From positions 3,286,001-3,350,000 of the forward strand of contig NZ_AP022615.1 in the NCBI RefSeq assembly GCF_010730745.1: a stretch of 64,000 nucleotides of DNA, given 5' to 3'. Position 1 is the first letter of the stretch. Every line of letters begins with the position of its first letter. Shown piece after piece: positions 7,530-15,625 of this stretch. The stretch comes from Mycobacterium heidelbergense. Lineage in GTDB: Bacteria; Actinomycetota; Actinomycetes; Mycobacteriales; Mycobacteriaceae. The notes beneath the pieces are model-generated. The model saw only the letters and a program-made list of their open reading frames with translations, did not search any database and had not been told where the DNA came from. A program made the translations under genes and the position numbers.

Positions 7530-8648
7530 ATGTCCTACGAAAGCAGCGCTGAGCCAATCAAGGTCGGCTACCTGATGGACTTCACTCTCCCGCCGGGGTT
7601 CCCCGAGGAGATGAAGGCGGATTTCACGTGGTGCTTCGACCTCGTCTTCGGGGAGGCCGTCGCCCAAGGGGTGATGGACCGGCCCGTGCGGACGATCTAC
7701 CGCGAGGTGGAGGGGCTGCCCAAGGGATCGGTCAAGGCCGTGATCGACGCGTTCGGCGAGCTCGTCGACGAGGGCTGTCTGGTGGTGTTCGGGCCGCACA
7801 TCACCGACAACTGCGTGCCCACCCGCGAAGCGATCGAGGAGCGGTTCAAGGTCCCGGCGATCAGCGTCACCGGCACCGACGACTGGCTGGGCGAATGGAC
7901 GTTCTCCTTCCCACAGGGATCGATGACCGACGAGCCGATCTTCCTCGCCGACCTGGTGGCCAAACGTGGGCTCACCGAAATCGGCGTCCTCGTCGAGCAG
8001 AATCTGATCGGCGAGAGCTACCTAAAGAATCTGCGAACCGCATGCCGCCGCAAGGGGATTCGCATCGTCGCCGAGGCGGCGATCGCCCAGACCGCGCAGG
8101 ACATCAACGACGCCGTCCGCACGCTGCACGAAGCCAAGGCGGAGGCGATCGTGCATCTGGGCTTCGGTTTCGGGATCGTGTTCATCAACCCTGCGCTGCA
8201 GGCCGTCGACTGGGACCCGCCGAGATTCACGACCACGGCCTTCCAGAACGCGTGGGTGAACCCGATCATGTGGAACGCCTTCATGGGTTGGGTCGGGGTC
8301 GACCAGTACGACGAAAAGAATCGGCTCGGCCAGGACTTCCTCGACCGCTACGCCGCAAAGTACGGCGGCAGGCGCCCCGAATACTGTGTCCCGGTGGTCA
8401 ATCGGGACGTCGCCGCCACGCTCGTGCGTGCGTTCACCGACGCGCACCCGCTCAGTCCGCGTGGGGTCAAAGAGGCGTTGGAGCGGGTGAAGATGATGCC
8501 CGCCGCCGCGGGCGCGCCCGGCACCCGGGTGTCGTTCGGCAAGTGGACGCGGCGGGCCTGGATGGGGGCCGGCTATCTGGTGGCACGGACCCTCGACGCC
8601 GACGGCGTCAACTCGCGTCTGGTCGATCGCTTCGGAGAGGAGGGCTGA
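7530..8648 (+). CDS. Periplasmic-binding-fold (Leu/Ile/Val type) protein without signal peptide
   Basis: 372 residues from ATG 7530, with GGGAGG upstream. The chain resembles type I periplasmic ligand-binding proteins of branched-chain amino acid ABC transporters: IKVGYLMDFT at the start, VVFGPHITDNC, then the second lobe from GLTEIGVLVEQ. The N-terminus is hydrophilic with no signal peptide or lipobox, and no ABC permease or ATPase lies nearby. It is therefore likely a cytosolic ligand-binding protein. It starts the PBP-aveC-SDR-P450 operon, with a 3-nt gap to the next gene. It may bind the island's substrate or an acyl-CoA intermediate; that is inference. Confidence 0.75.
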   Translation: MSYESSAEPIKVGYLMDFTLPPGFPEEMKADFTWCFDLVFGEAVAQGVMDRPVRTIYREVEGLPKGSVKAVIDAFGELVDEGCLVVFGPHITDNCVPTREAIEERFKVPAISVTGTDDWLGEWTFSFPQGSMTDEPIFLADLVAKRGLTEIGVLVEQNLIGESYLKNLRTACRRKGIRIVAEAAIAQTAQDINDAVRTLHEAKAEAIVHLGFGFGIVFINPALQAVDWDPPRFTTTAFQNAWVNPIMWNAFMGWVGVDQYDEKNRLGQDFLDRYAAKYGGRRPEYCVPVVNRDVAATLVRAFTDAHPLSPRGVKEALERVKMMPAAAGAPGTRVSFGKWTRRAWMGAGYLVARTLDADGVNSRLVDRFGEEG

Positions 8649-8651
8649 CCC

Positions 8652-9779
8652 GTGTCGACGGAAGCACCCCTGAAGGCGGAAGGGAAGCCCGCTTCGCCGC
8701 GCGGGCGCGGCTGGGGCGGATGGGTCGCCGGCGCCGCCCTGGCGGCGTTTGCGCTCTTCTTCATCGCGAATTGCCGTGTCGCCCTGGACCCGCGCGTCGC
8801 CAACCCGAACGTGCAGGGGCGGCCCCGCCCCGTCAGGTTCCTCTTCGGGTTGGACTACATCGCGTTCCTGCAGATCTCCACGGTGATCATGCTGATCGTG
8901 CTGCTGGTTGTTTTCATTATCGGCTGGCGGCGCAATCCGGGCAGCCCGGTGATGCTGATGTTCCTCTGCACCACCCTGATCGTGTGGCAGGACCCGATCA
9001 TGAACTGGGCGCCGTTCGCGGTCTACAACCCCGATCTCATCCACTGGCCGGAGTCGTGGCCGCTGGTGTCGTTGTCGCCGACGGTGGAGCCGTTCGTCGT
9101 ATTCGGTTACGTGACTTTCTATTTCGGCCCGTACTTCCCGGCGGTCTGGATCCTGCGCAAACTGCAGGCGCGCAAGGGGTCCGAGGCTTTCGTGTCGACG
9201 CACCCGTTGATCAGCCTGGGCCTGCTGACGTGTGTCATCGGCTTCGTCTTCGACGCGTGGCTGGAGATCCAGCTCGTCCACACCGGCATGTACATCTACT
9301 CGCAGGTGATTCCCTGGGGCTCCGTATTCACCGGCACGACATTCCAATTCCCGCTGATCTGGGAGTCGTTCTCGGTGACTTTCGTGATGGTCCCGGCCGC
9401 GATCCTGTGCTACCGCGACGACACCGGCAAATCGGTGGCCGAGAAGCTGGCCGCGAAGGCCAAGATCTTCCCGAGTCGGCCGGTGCTCGGCACGTTCCTG
9501 GTGATGTTCGCCATCATCAACGTGTCCTACTTCGCCTACGGGGCGTGGTTCGCCGTCATCAAAATCACCCACGCGGCCACCTCGGTCGCCTGCCCGTGGC
9601 CCTATCCGGAAGCGAAAGTCTATGACCCGCAAGGCTATTACGAGAAGGCCGGCGCCCAGGGCCCGTACTCGGTCGGCATCTGGTCGACCTGGATGAGCGG
9701 GCAGCCGAAGGGGCGGCCGGACGTGCAGCCGCTACCGCCCGGTGAAGGCGCCTGCGCGACCCCGGGCAAGCATGGTTGA
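8652..9779 (+). CDS. AveC-family (spirocyclase-like) integral membrane protein
   Basis: 375 residues from GTG 8652. About seven hydrophobic segments are visible: residues near 18-40, 75-98, 106-130, 142-165, 180-203, 218-255 and 275-300. The loop WQDPIMNWAPFAVYNP is characteristic of AveC-like proteins. AveC of Streptomyces avermitilis catalyses spiroketal formation and dehydration in avermectin synthesis; mycobacterial homologues have no assigned role. Between a binding-fold protein and an SDR/P450 pair, it probably acts on the same lipophilic substrate at the membrane. It overlaps the next SDR by 8 nt. Confidence 0.78.
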   Translation: MSTEAPLKAEGKPASPRGRGWGGWVAGAALAAFALFFIANCRVALDPRVANPNVQGRPRPVRFLFGLDYIAFLQISTVIMLIVLLVVFIIGWRRNPGSPVMLMFLCTTLIVWQDPIMNWAPFAVYNPDLIHWPESWPLVSLSPTVEPFVVFGYVTFYFGPYFPAVWILRKLQARKGSEAFVSTHPLISLGLLTCVIGFVFDAWLEIQLVHTGMYIYSQVIPWGSVFTGTTFQFPLIWESFSVTFVMVPAAILCYRDDTGKSVAEKLAAKAKIFPSRPVLGTFLVMFAIINVSYFAYGAWFAVIKITHAATSVACPWPYPEAKVYDPQGYYEKAGAQGPYSVGIWSTWMSGQPKGRPDVQPLPPGEGACATPGKHG

Positions 9780-10674
9780 GCCGCGCACCGTCGTCGTCAC
9801 CGGCGCGTCCCGCGGACTGGGGTTCGCCTCGGCGGTGCGCCTCTACCGCGAAGGGTGGCGCGTGGTCGCGGCCATGCGGACACCCGAAAAGGGAATCCCG
9901 CTCCTACGACAGGCGACCGGAGCCGCCGACGGCGACGACCGGCTGATTCCCGTGCAGCTCGACCTGCTGGATGCCGCGTCAATCGCCGCGGCGGCCAAGG
10001 CCATCGAAGAGGCCGTCGGGGCGCCGTACGCGCTGGTGCACAACGCGGGGATCTCCGCCGCCGGAATGGTGGAGGAGACGGATATGGCGCTGTGGCAGAG
10101 GATGTTCGCCACCAGCGTCCTGGGGCCCGTCACGCTCACCCGGGCCCTGCTGCCGTCGATGCGGGCGGCGGGCGAGGGCCGCATCGTGCTGGTGTCCAGC
10201 GTGGCCGGGGTGCGCGGACAGCCGGCCACCGCGCCGTACTCCGCGGCCAAGGGGGCGTTGGAGCGGTGGGGTGAGTCGATGGCGTGCGAGATCGCGCCGT
10301 TCAGTCTCGGCGTCACGGTCTTGGTGGCCGGCACGTATGACACCGACATCATCACCGACGCCGGCACCACCGACGATCGCAACTTCGACGGCCCGTACGC
10401 GCGGCTGCACGACACCATGAACGCCCGCGGGCGCTTCGCGATGAAACTCGCCCGGCCACCCGAGCGGTTCACCGGCGGACTGCTCAGGGCGCTGGGGGAC
10501 CGGGCGCCGTTCCGCCGCCGCGGCGTGGGCCCGGACGCGTCGATGCTGTTGGCTCTCAACAGGATTCTCCCGTCGTCGGGCATGCATCACGTGTCGCGGA
10601 TCGTGCTGGGCATACCCAGGCGGGGCGCGATGCGGGGCGCGCCGCCGAAGAACGTCACACGGCAAGGGGATTGA
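9772..10674 (+). CDS. Short-chain dehydrogenase/reductase
   Basis: 300 residues from ATG 9772, which overlaps the aveC-like stop; an upstream in-frame start at 9742 would lie deep in that gene. TGASRGLG forms the nucleotide-binding turn, followed by HNAG and the YSAAK catalytic pair. The C-terminal extension carries RRRGVGPDASMLL. It sits 10 nt before the P450 gene and could oxidise the P450-made alcohol or reduce a ketone of the same substrate. Confidence 0.85.
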   Translation: MVEPRTVVVTGASRGLGFASAVRLYREGWRVVAAMRTPEKGIPLLRQATGAADGDDRLIPVQLDLLDAASIAAAAKAIEEAVGAPYALVHNAGISAAGMVEETDMALWQRMFATSVLGPVTLTRALLPSMRAAGEGRIVLVSSVAGVRGQPATAPYSAAKGALERWGESMACEIAPFSLGVTVLVAGTYDTDIITDAGTTDDRNFDGPYARLHDTMNARGRFAMKLARPPERFTGGLLRALGDRAPFRRRGVGPDASMLLALNRILPSSGMHHVSRIVLGIPRRGAMRGAPPKNVTRQGD

Positions 10675-10684
10675 AGGAACATTC

Positions 10685-11899
10685 ATGGAACAGCTTTTCG
10701 ATGACCTGGAAGACTTCGGCGCCTTCGACGACGCGGTCTCCGGCGACGTGCGTGACCCCTACACGGAACTGGCGCGGCTGCGCCGCGAGGAGCCGATCCA
10801 GCGCCTGGACACCTCGGGGATGCCCCATGAGGAGTCCAAGCCGGTGTTCATCGTGTACCGCCATGAGGAAGCCCAGCAGATGCTGCGCGACAACGAGACG
10901 TTCTCGTCGGCGGCCGTCATCGCGGCGTTCGGCCCGGTGCTGGGGGAACGCGTGATGCTCGGCATGGACGAGCCGGTGCACGGCCGGCTGCGGTCGCTGG
11001 TGTCAAAGGCGTTCTCGCAGAAGGCCTTGGCCCGTTGGGAGGACCAGCTGGTCGGGCCGGTGGGCAACAGTCTCATCGACAGGTTCGCGGCACACGGCAA
11101 GGCCGACCTGGTCAGGGAGTTCACCTTCGACTACCCGAGCCAGATCATCGCCGGGCTGCTGGGCCTGCCGCGGGAGGACTACCCGCAGTTTCAGCGCTGG
11201 TCCATCTCTCTGCTGAGCTGGATCCTAAATCCGGAACGCGGCCTGGCGGCCTCGGCCGCGCTGCGCGACTACTTCGCGCCGATCCTGCAGGCCCGCCGCG
11301 CCGAACCGCGGGACGATCTGATCAGCGGGCTGGCCCAGGCCGAAATCGACGGCGAGAAACTCGCGGACGAGGAGATCTACTCGTTTTTGCGCCTGCTGCT
11401 GCCCGCCGGGGTGGAGACGACGTACCGGGCGCTGGGCAGCCTGCTCTTCGCGCTGCTGTCGGACCCCGCGCAGTTGGACGCCATCCGTGCGGACCGCTCG
11501 CTGCTGCCGCAGGCCATCGAAGAGGGCGTGCGGTGGGAACCGCCCCTGCTGACCATCACCCGGGTCGCCACCCGCGACACCGAACTCGGCGGGGTGCCGA
11601 TACCGGCCGGCTCGACGGTGATGCCGATGCTGGGAGCCGCCAACCGGCAGGAAGACCGCTACCCCAATCCGGACACGTTCGACATTTTCCGACAGCCGAG
11701 GGGACACCTCGGCTGGGGCCACGGCGTGCACGTCTGCCTCGGCATGCACCTGGCGCGGCTCGAGATGCGCACCGCCGTCAACCTCCTGCTCGACCGGCTG
11801 TCGAACCTTCGGCTGGACCCCGACGGCGACGACCCGCACATCCGCGGGCAGGTCTTCCGGTCGCCGACCTCGCTACCGGTGCTCTTCGACGCCCGGTGA
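10685..11899 (+). CDS. Cytochrome P450
   Basis: 404 residues. The I-helix oxygen-binding motif AGVETT is at 241-246, ExxR at E280-R283, and the heme loop GWGHGVHVCLG has the Cys ligand at 351. The usual Phe of the heme loop (FGxGxHxC) is Trp here. The enzyme is a soluble bacterial class I P450 that needs ferredoxin and reductase partners, which are not in the operon. With the SDR and the aldehyde dehydrogenase it can form an alcohol-aldehyde-acid series. CYP family was not assigned. Confidence 0.92.
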   Translation: MEQLFDDLEDFGAFDDAVSGDVRDPYTELARLRREEPIQRLDTSGMPHEESKPVFIVYRHEEAQQMLRDNETFSSAAVIAAFGPVLGERVMLGMDEPVHGRLRSLVSKAFSQKALARWEDQLVGPVGNSLIDRFAAHGKADLVREFTFDYPSQIIAGLLGLPREDYPQFQRWSISLLSWILNPERGLAASAALRDYFAPILQARRAEPRDDLISGLAQAEIDGEKLADEEIYSFLRLLLPAGVETTYRALGSLLFALLSDPAQLDAIRADRSLLPQAIEEGVRWEPPLLTITRVATRDTELGGVPIPAGSTVMPMLGAANRQEDRYPNPDTFDIFRQPRGHLGWGHGVHVCLGMHLARLEMRTAVNLLLDRLSNLRLDPDGDDPHIRGQVFRSPTSLPVLFDAR

Positions 11900-11908
11900 C
11901 ACCGGAAG

Positions 11909-11937
11909 CTTGCCAATCGGCTCGTTTCCAGTAAGGC
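11909..11937 (+). promoter_or_regulatory. Promoter of the aldehyde dehydrogenase with weak operator (site 6)
   Basis: TTGCCA (11910-11915), 16 bp, TAAGGC (11932-11937). The segment 11909-11929 resembles the moxR promoter region (TTG at the left, CT, GTT and CC at the right), so it may be a divergent copy of the island operator. Confidence 0.45.
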
Positions 11938-11977
11938 TCTCCGTAACCCCGCAACGACGCAGAAGAGAGTGACAGAT

Positions 11978-13462
11978 ATGGCTGACACTGTAAAGGTCCA
12001 GTTCGAGCCCAAGATGATGATCGACGGCAAGCTCGTCGATGGGCAGGCCGGCACCTTCACCAACATCAACCCGGCGACCGAGGAGCCGCTGGGAGAGGTC
12101 GCCGACGCGTCGAAGGAAGACATGCGGCGGGCCATCGACGCCGCCCGGCGGGCCTTCGACGAGACCGACTGGTCGACCGACCGCGAGCTGCGCAAGCGCT
12201 GCCTGTTGCAGCTCCACGACGCGATCGAAGCCGAGAAGGAGGAGCTGCGCGAGGAGCTCATCCTCGAGGTCGGCTCGCCGCGTGCCATCACGTTCGGACC
12301 CCAGCTGGATGCGCCCCTGCAAGACGGGTTGAAGTATCCCGCCAGGTTGATCGACGAATACGCCTGGGAGACCGACCTGGGCGACCAGGTGATCAGCCTC
12401 ACCGGCACGCTGACCACCCGCAAGGTCTGGCGGGAACCGGTGGGCGTGGTCGGCGCGATCGTGCCCTGGAACTTCCCGTTCGAGGTCACCGTCAACAAGC
12501 TCGGCCAGGCGCTGGCGACCGGCAACTCCGTCGTGCTCAAGCCAGCGCCCAACACACCGTTCAACGCGACCCGCCTCGGCCGGCTGATCGCCGAACAGAC
12601 CGATATTCCCGCTGGCGTCGTCAACGTCGTCACCGCCTCCGATCATTTTGTGGGCGAAGAGCTTACGCTGTCGCCGAAGGTCGACCTGATCTCCTTCACC
12701 GGCTCGACGGTGGTCGGCAAGCGGATCATGGAGAAGGGCGCCGCGACCATGAAGCGGCTCTTCCTCGAGCTGGGCGGCAAGTCGGCCACCATCGTGCTCG
12801 AGGACGCCGATTTCGGGATGGCCTGCGCGATCGGCATCGCGCCGTGCATGCACGCCGGGCAGGGCTGCGCGAATCCCACCCGGATGCTGTTGCCGCGGTC
12901 CCGCTACGACGAGGGCGTGGAGATCCTCAAGAGCATCTACGAGAACGTCACGTGCGGCGACCCGCAGGACCCCGGAACCCTGTGCGGCCCGGTGATTTCG
13001 GAGAAGCAGCGCGAACGCGTCATGGGCTACATCCGCAAGGGCGTCGACGAGGGCGCCACGGCGCTGGTCGGCGGCCCGGATGCGCCCACCAGCTTTGACA
13101 AGGGATTCTTCGTCAGGCCAACGCTTTTCACCGACGTCGACAACTCGATGACGATCGCCCAGGAGGAGATCTTCGGCCCGGTGCTGGCGGTCATCCCGTT
13201 CGACGACGAGGAGGACGCGATCCGGATCGCCAACGACAGCGTGTACGGCCTGGCGGGCAACGTGATGTCCGGGTCGCTGGAGCATTCGCTGGCCGTGGCC
13301 CGCCGGATCCGGGCCGGCTTCATGGGCGTCAACGGCGGCGCCCCCTATGGCGCCGACACACCGTTCGGCGGATACAAGTACAGCGGGGTGGGACGGCAGA
13401 ACGGTGTGGCCGGCTTCGACCAGTACACCGAGATCAAATCTGTCGGATACCCCGCCGGCTGA
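11978..13462 (+). CDS. NAD(P)-dependent aldehyde dehydrogenase
   Basis: 494 residues from ATG 11978, with AGAGAG upstream; a GTG 9 nt earlier is possible. VPWNFPFEV forms part of the cofactor site. LFLELGGKSA carries the general-base Glu, and the catalytic Cys lies in AGQGCANPTRML. EEIFGPVLAVIPFD and the C-terminal GGYKYSGVGR are family landmarks. It probably oxidises the aldehyde formed by P450 and SDR to an acid for CoA activation. No acyl-CoA ligase is seen in this window. Confidence 0.92.
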   Translation: MADTVKVQFEPKMMIDGKLVDGQAGTFTNINPATEEPLGEVADASKEDMRRAIDAARRAFDETDWSTDRELRKRCLLQLHDAIEAEKEELREELILEVGSPRAITFGPQLDAPLQDGLKYPARLIDEYAWETDLGDQVISLTGTLTTRKVWREPVGVVGAIVPWNFPFEVTVNKLGQALATGNSVVLKPAPNTPFNATRLGRLIAEQTDIPAGVVNVVTASDHFVGEELTLSPKVDLISFTGSTVVGKRIMEKGAATMKRLFLELGGKSATIVLEDADFGMACAIGIAPCMHAGQGCANPTRMLLPRSRYDEGVEILKSIYENVTCGDPQDPGTLCGPVISEKQRERVMGYIRKGVDEGATALVGGPDAPTSFDKGFFVRPTLFTDVDNSMTIAQEEIFGPVLAVIPFDDEEDAIRIANDSVYGLAGNVMSGSLEHSLAVARRIRAGFMGVNGGAPYGADTPFGGYKYSGVGRQNGVAGFDQYTEIKSVGYPAG

Positions 13463-13483
13463 GGGAGGGCCGGCGTGCCCTCC

Positions 13484-13543
13484 GCGAGCGTGCGTGTTTG
13501 CACACGACACGCCGCGGCCGACTGGCATTCTGTGCACGCTCGC
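13484..13543. repeat. 60-bp palindromic repeat, family 1 copy B
   Basis: Begins GCGAGCGTGCGTGTTTG and ends TGTGCACGCTCGC, with the GACACGCC core shared by copies A, C and D. It lies just 3' of the aldehyde dehydrogenase gene. Confidence 0.85.
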
Positions 13544-13599
13544 GGGACAGGGGTGCCACTCGCGGGACAGGGGTGCACGCTAGCGGGACAGGGGTGCCG
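13539..13599 (+). repeat. Three tandem 20-21 bp direct repeats
   Basis: Units CTCGCGGGACAGGGGTGC, the same again, and CTAGCGGGACAGGGGTGC start at 13539, 13559 and 13580. The first is seeded in the right arm of repeat copy B. They lie 85-145 bp before the thiolase start and could be tandem binding sites or a slippage expansion. Confidence 0.8.
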
Positions 13600-13640
13600 C
13601 CGCATGCACCACCCCGCCGGCCGCCCGCCCAACGCGTTGG

Positions 13641-13667
13641 TTGACAATCGACGTCAGGCCCTAGCGT
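13641..13667 (+). promoter_or_regulatory. Possible thiolase promoter
   Basis: TTGACA (13641-13646) and TAGCGT (13662-13667) are separated by only 15 bp, below the usual 16-18. A strong AGGAG follows at 13671 before ATG 13684. Confidence 0.4.
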
Positions 13668-13683
13668 CAAAGGAGATATCACC

Positions 13684-14832
13684 ATGGCTGAAGCCGTCAT
13701 CGTCGAGGCAGTCCGCTCACCGATCGGGAAGCGCAACGGCGGGCTGTCCGGGGTGCACCCGGCCGACCTGGCCGCGCAGGTCCTCAACGGGCTGGTCGAC
13801 AAGGCCGGCATCGATCCCGGGATCGTCGACGACGTCATCTGGGGCTGCGTCATGCAGGCGGGCGAGCAGGCCCTCGACATCGGCCGGACCGCGCTGCTGA
13901 CCGCGGGCTGGCCGGAGAGCGTCCCCGGCGTGACCGTCGACCGCCAGTGCGGGTCGAGCCAGCAGTCCATCCACTTCGCCGCGGCCGGCGTGGTGGCCGG
14001 GCATTACGACGTCGTCGTCGCCGGCGGTGTGGAGTCAATGTCGCGGACCCCCATGGGCTCGTCGCTGGCCAACGGCGGGCGGCCGTATCCCCAAGCCTTC
14101 CTGGACCGCTACGACGGCCGGATCCCCAACCAGGGCCTCGGGGCGGAGACGATCGCCGAGCAGTGGGGATTCGACCGCACCGCGCTCGACGAGTTCTCCC
14201 TGGCGTCGCACGAAAAGGCCGCGGCAGCACAGGATTCCGGCGCGTTCGACGACCAGATCGTCGGCATCAAGGATCAGGACGGCAATGTCGTGCTCAAGGA
14301 CGAAGGCATCCGCCGCGGCACGCCGATGGAAAAGATGGCGTCGCTGAAGCCGGCGTTCAAGGAGGACGGCGTCATCCACGCGGGCAACTCCTCGCAGATC
14401 TCCGACGGTTCGGCCGCCCTGCTGTTCATGTCCGCCGAGAGGGCAAAGTCGCTGGGGATCAAGCCGATCGCCAGAGTGCACACCGCGACACTGGCCGGAG
14501 CCGACCCGGTGATCATGCTCACCGCGCCCATCCCGGCGACCCAGAAGGCGCTGAAGAAATCCGGGCTGAGCATCGACGACATCGGGGCGTACGAGGTCAA
14601 CGAGGCGTTCGCGCCGGTCCCGCTGGCGTGGCTCAAAGACATTGGGGCCGACGAGAAGAAGCTCAACCCCAACGGCGGGGCTATCGCGCTCGGCCACCCG
14701 CTCGGCGGCTCGGGCGCGCGGTTGATGACCACGCTGCTCTACCACATGCGGGACAAGGGAATTCGCTACGGCCTGCAGACCATGTGCGAGGGCGGCGGCC
14801 AGGCCAACGCCACCATCGTGGAGCTGCTGTGA
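13684..14832 (+). CDS. Thiolase (acetyl-CoA C-acyltransferase, FadA)
   Basis: 382 residues from ATG 13684. The acyl-accepting Cys lies in VDRQCGSSQQ (about residue 90). EVNEAFAPV, GGAIALGHPLGGSGAR and MCEGGGQANA give the other catalytic residues. It cleaves the 3-ketoacyl-CoA made by the island's SDR. It overlaps the following hydratase by 4 nt, forming a two-gene operon behind the repeat cluster. Confidence 0.93.
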   Translation: MAEAVIVEAVRSPIGKRNGGLSGVHPADLAAQVLNGLVDKAGIDPGIVDDVIWGCVMQAGEQALDIGRTALLTAGWPESVPGVTVDRQCGSSQQSIHFAAAGVVAGHYDVVVAGGVESMSRTPMGSSLANGGRPYPQAFLDRYDGRIPNQGLGAETIAEQWGFDRTALDEFSLASHEKAAAAQDSGAFDDQIVGIKDQDGNVVLKDEGIRRGTPMEKMASLKPAFKEDGVIHAGNSSQISDGSAALLFMSAERAKSLGIKPIARVHTATLAGADPVIMLTAPIPATQKALKKSGLSIDDIGAYEVNEAFAPVPLAWLKDIGADEKKLNPNGGAIALGHPLGGSGARLMTTLLYHMRDKGIRYGLQTMCEGGGQANATIVELL

Positions 14833-15623
14833 CCGAAGGCCAGCCGGGAGCCCTGGCCGAGCGCCGCGGCAACGTCATGGTCATCACGATCAACCGGCCG
14901 GAGGCCCGCAACGCGGTCAACGGCGCGGTCAGCACCGCCGTCGGCGACGCGCTGGAGGAAGCCCAACACGATCCCGACGTGCGGGCCGTGGTGATCACCG
15001 GCGCCGGCGACAAATCGTTTTGCGCCGGAGCCGATCTCAAGGCGATCGCGCGCCGGGAGAACCTGTATCACCCCGACCACGGTGAGTGGGGCTTCGCCGG
15101 TTACGTGCACCACTTCATCGACAAGCCCACCATCGCGGCGGTCAACGGCATCGCGCTGGGCGGCGGCACCGAACTCGCGCTGGCCAGCGACCTGGTGGTC
15201 GCCGACGAGCGCGCCACGTTCGGGTTGCCGGAGGTCAAGCGCGGGCTGATCGCGGCCGCCGGCGGCGTCTTCCGGATCATGGACCAGCTGCCCCGCAAGG
15301 TGGCGATGGAGCTGCTGTTGACCGGCGAGCCGCTCACGGCATCCGACGCCCTCGAATGGGGCCTGATCAACCAGGTCGTCGCCCAGGGCTCGGTGCTGGA
15401 CGCCGCGCTGGCGATGGCCGCGCGCGTGACCGTCAACGCGCCGCTGTCGGTGCAGGCCAGCAAGCGGATCGCCTACGGCGTCGATGACGGGGTCATCGTC
15501 GGCGACGAGCCGGGCTGGGAGCGCACCATGCGCGAGATGCGCGTCCTCATCAAGTCCGAAGACGCCAGGGAGGGGCCGTTGGCGTTCGCCGAGAAGCGGG
15601 AGCCGGTCTGGAAGGCGCGGTAA
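14829..15623 (+). CDS. Enoyl-CoA hydratase/isomerase (crotonase, EchA)
   Basis: 264 residues from GTG 14829, overlapping the thiolase stop (GTGA). Crotonase landmarks are NRPEARNAVN, AFCAGADLK-like SFCAGADLKAI (oxyanion hole), NGIALGGGTELALASD and the second catalytic region GLPEVKRGLIAAAGG. It hydrates the enoyl-CoA produced by the FadE pair. It ends 2 nt before the convergent flavoprotein gene on the other strand, with no terminator between. Confidence 0.92.
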   Translation: MTEGQPGALAERRGNVMVITINRPEARNAVNGAVSTAVGDALEEAQHDPDVRAVVITGAGDKSFCAGADLKAIARRENLYHPDHGEWGFAGYVHHFIDKPTIAAVNGIALGGGTELALASDLVVADERATFGLPEVKRGLIAAAGGVFRIMDQLPRKVAMELLLTGEPLTASDALEWGLINQVVAQGSVLDAALAMAARVTVNAPLSVQASKRIAYGVDDGVIVGDEPGWERTMREMRVLIKSEDAREGPLAFAEKREPVWKAR

Positions 15624-15625
15624 CG

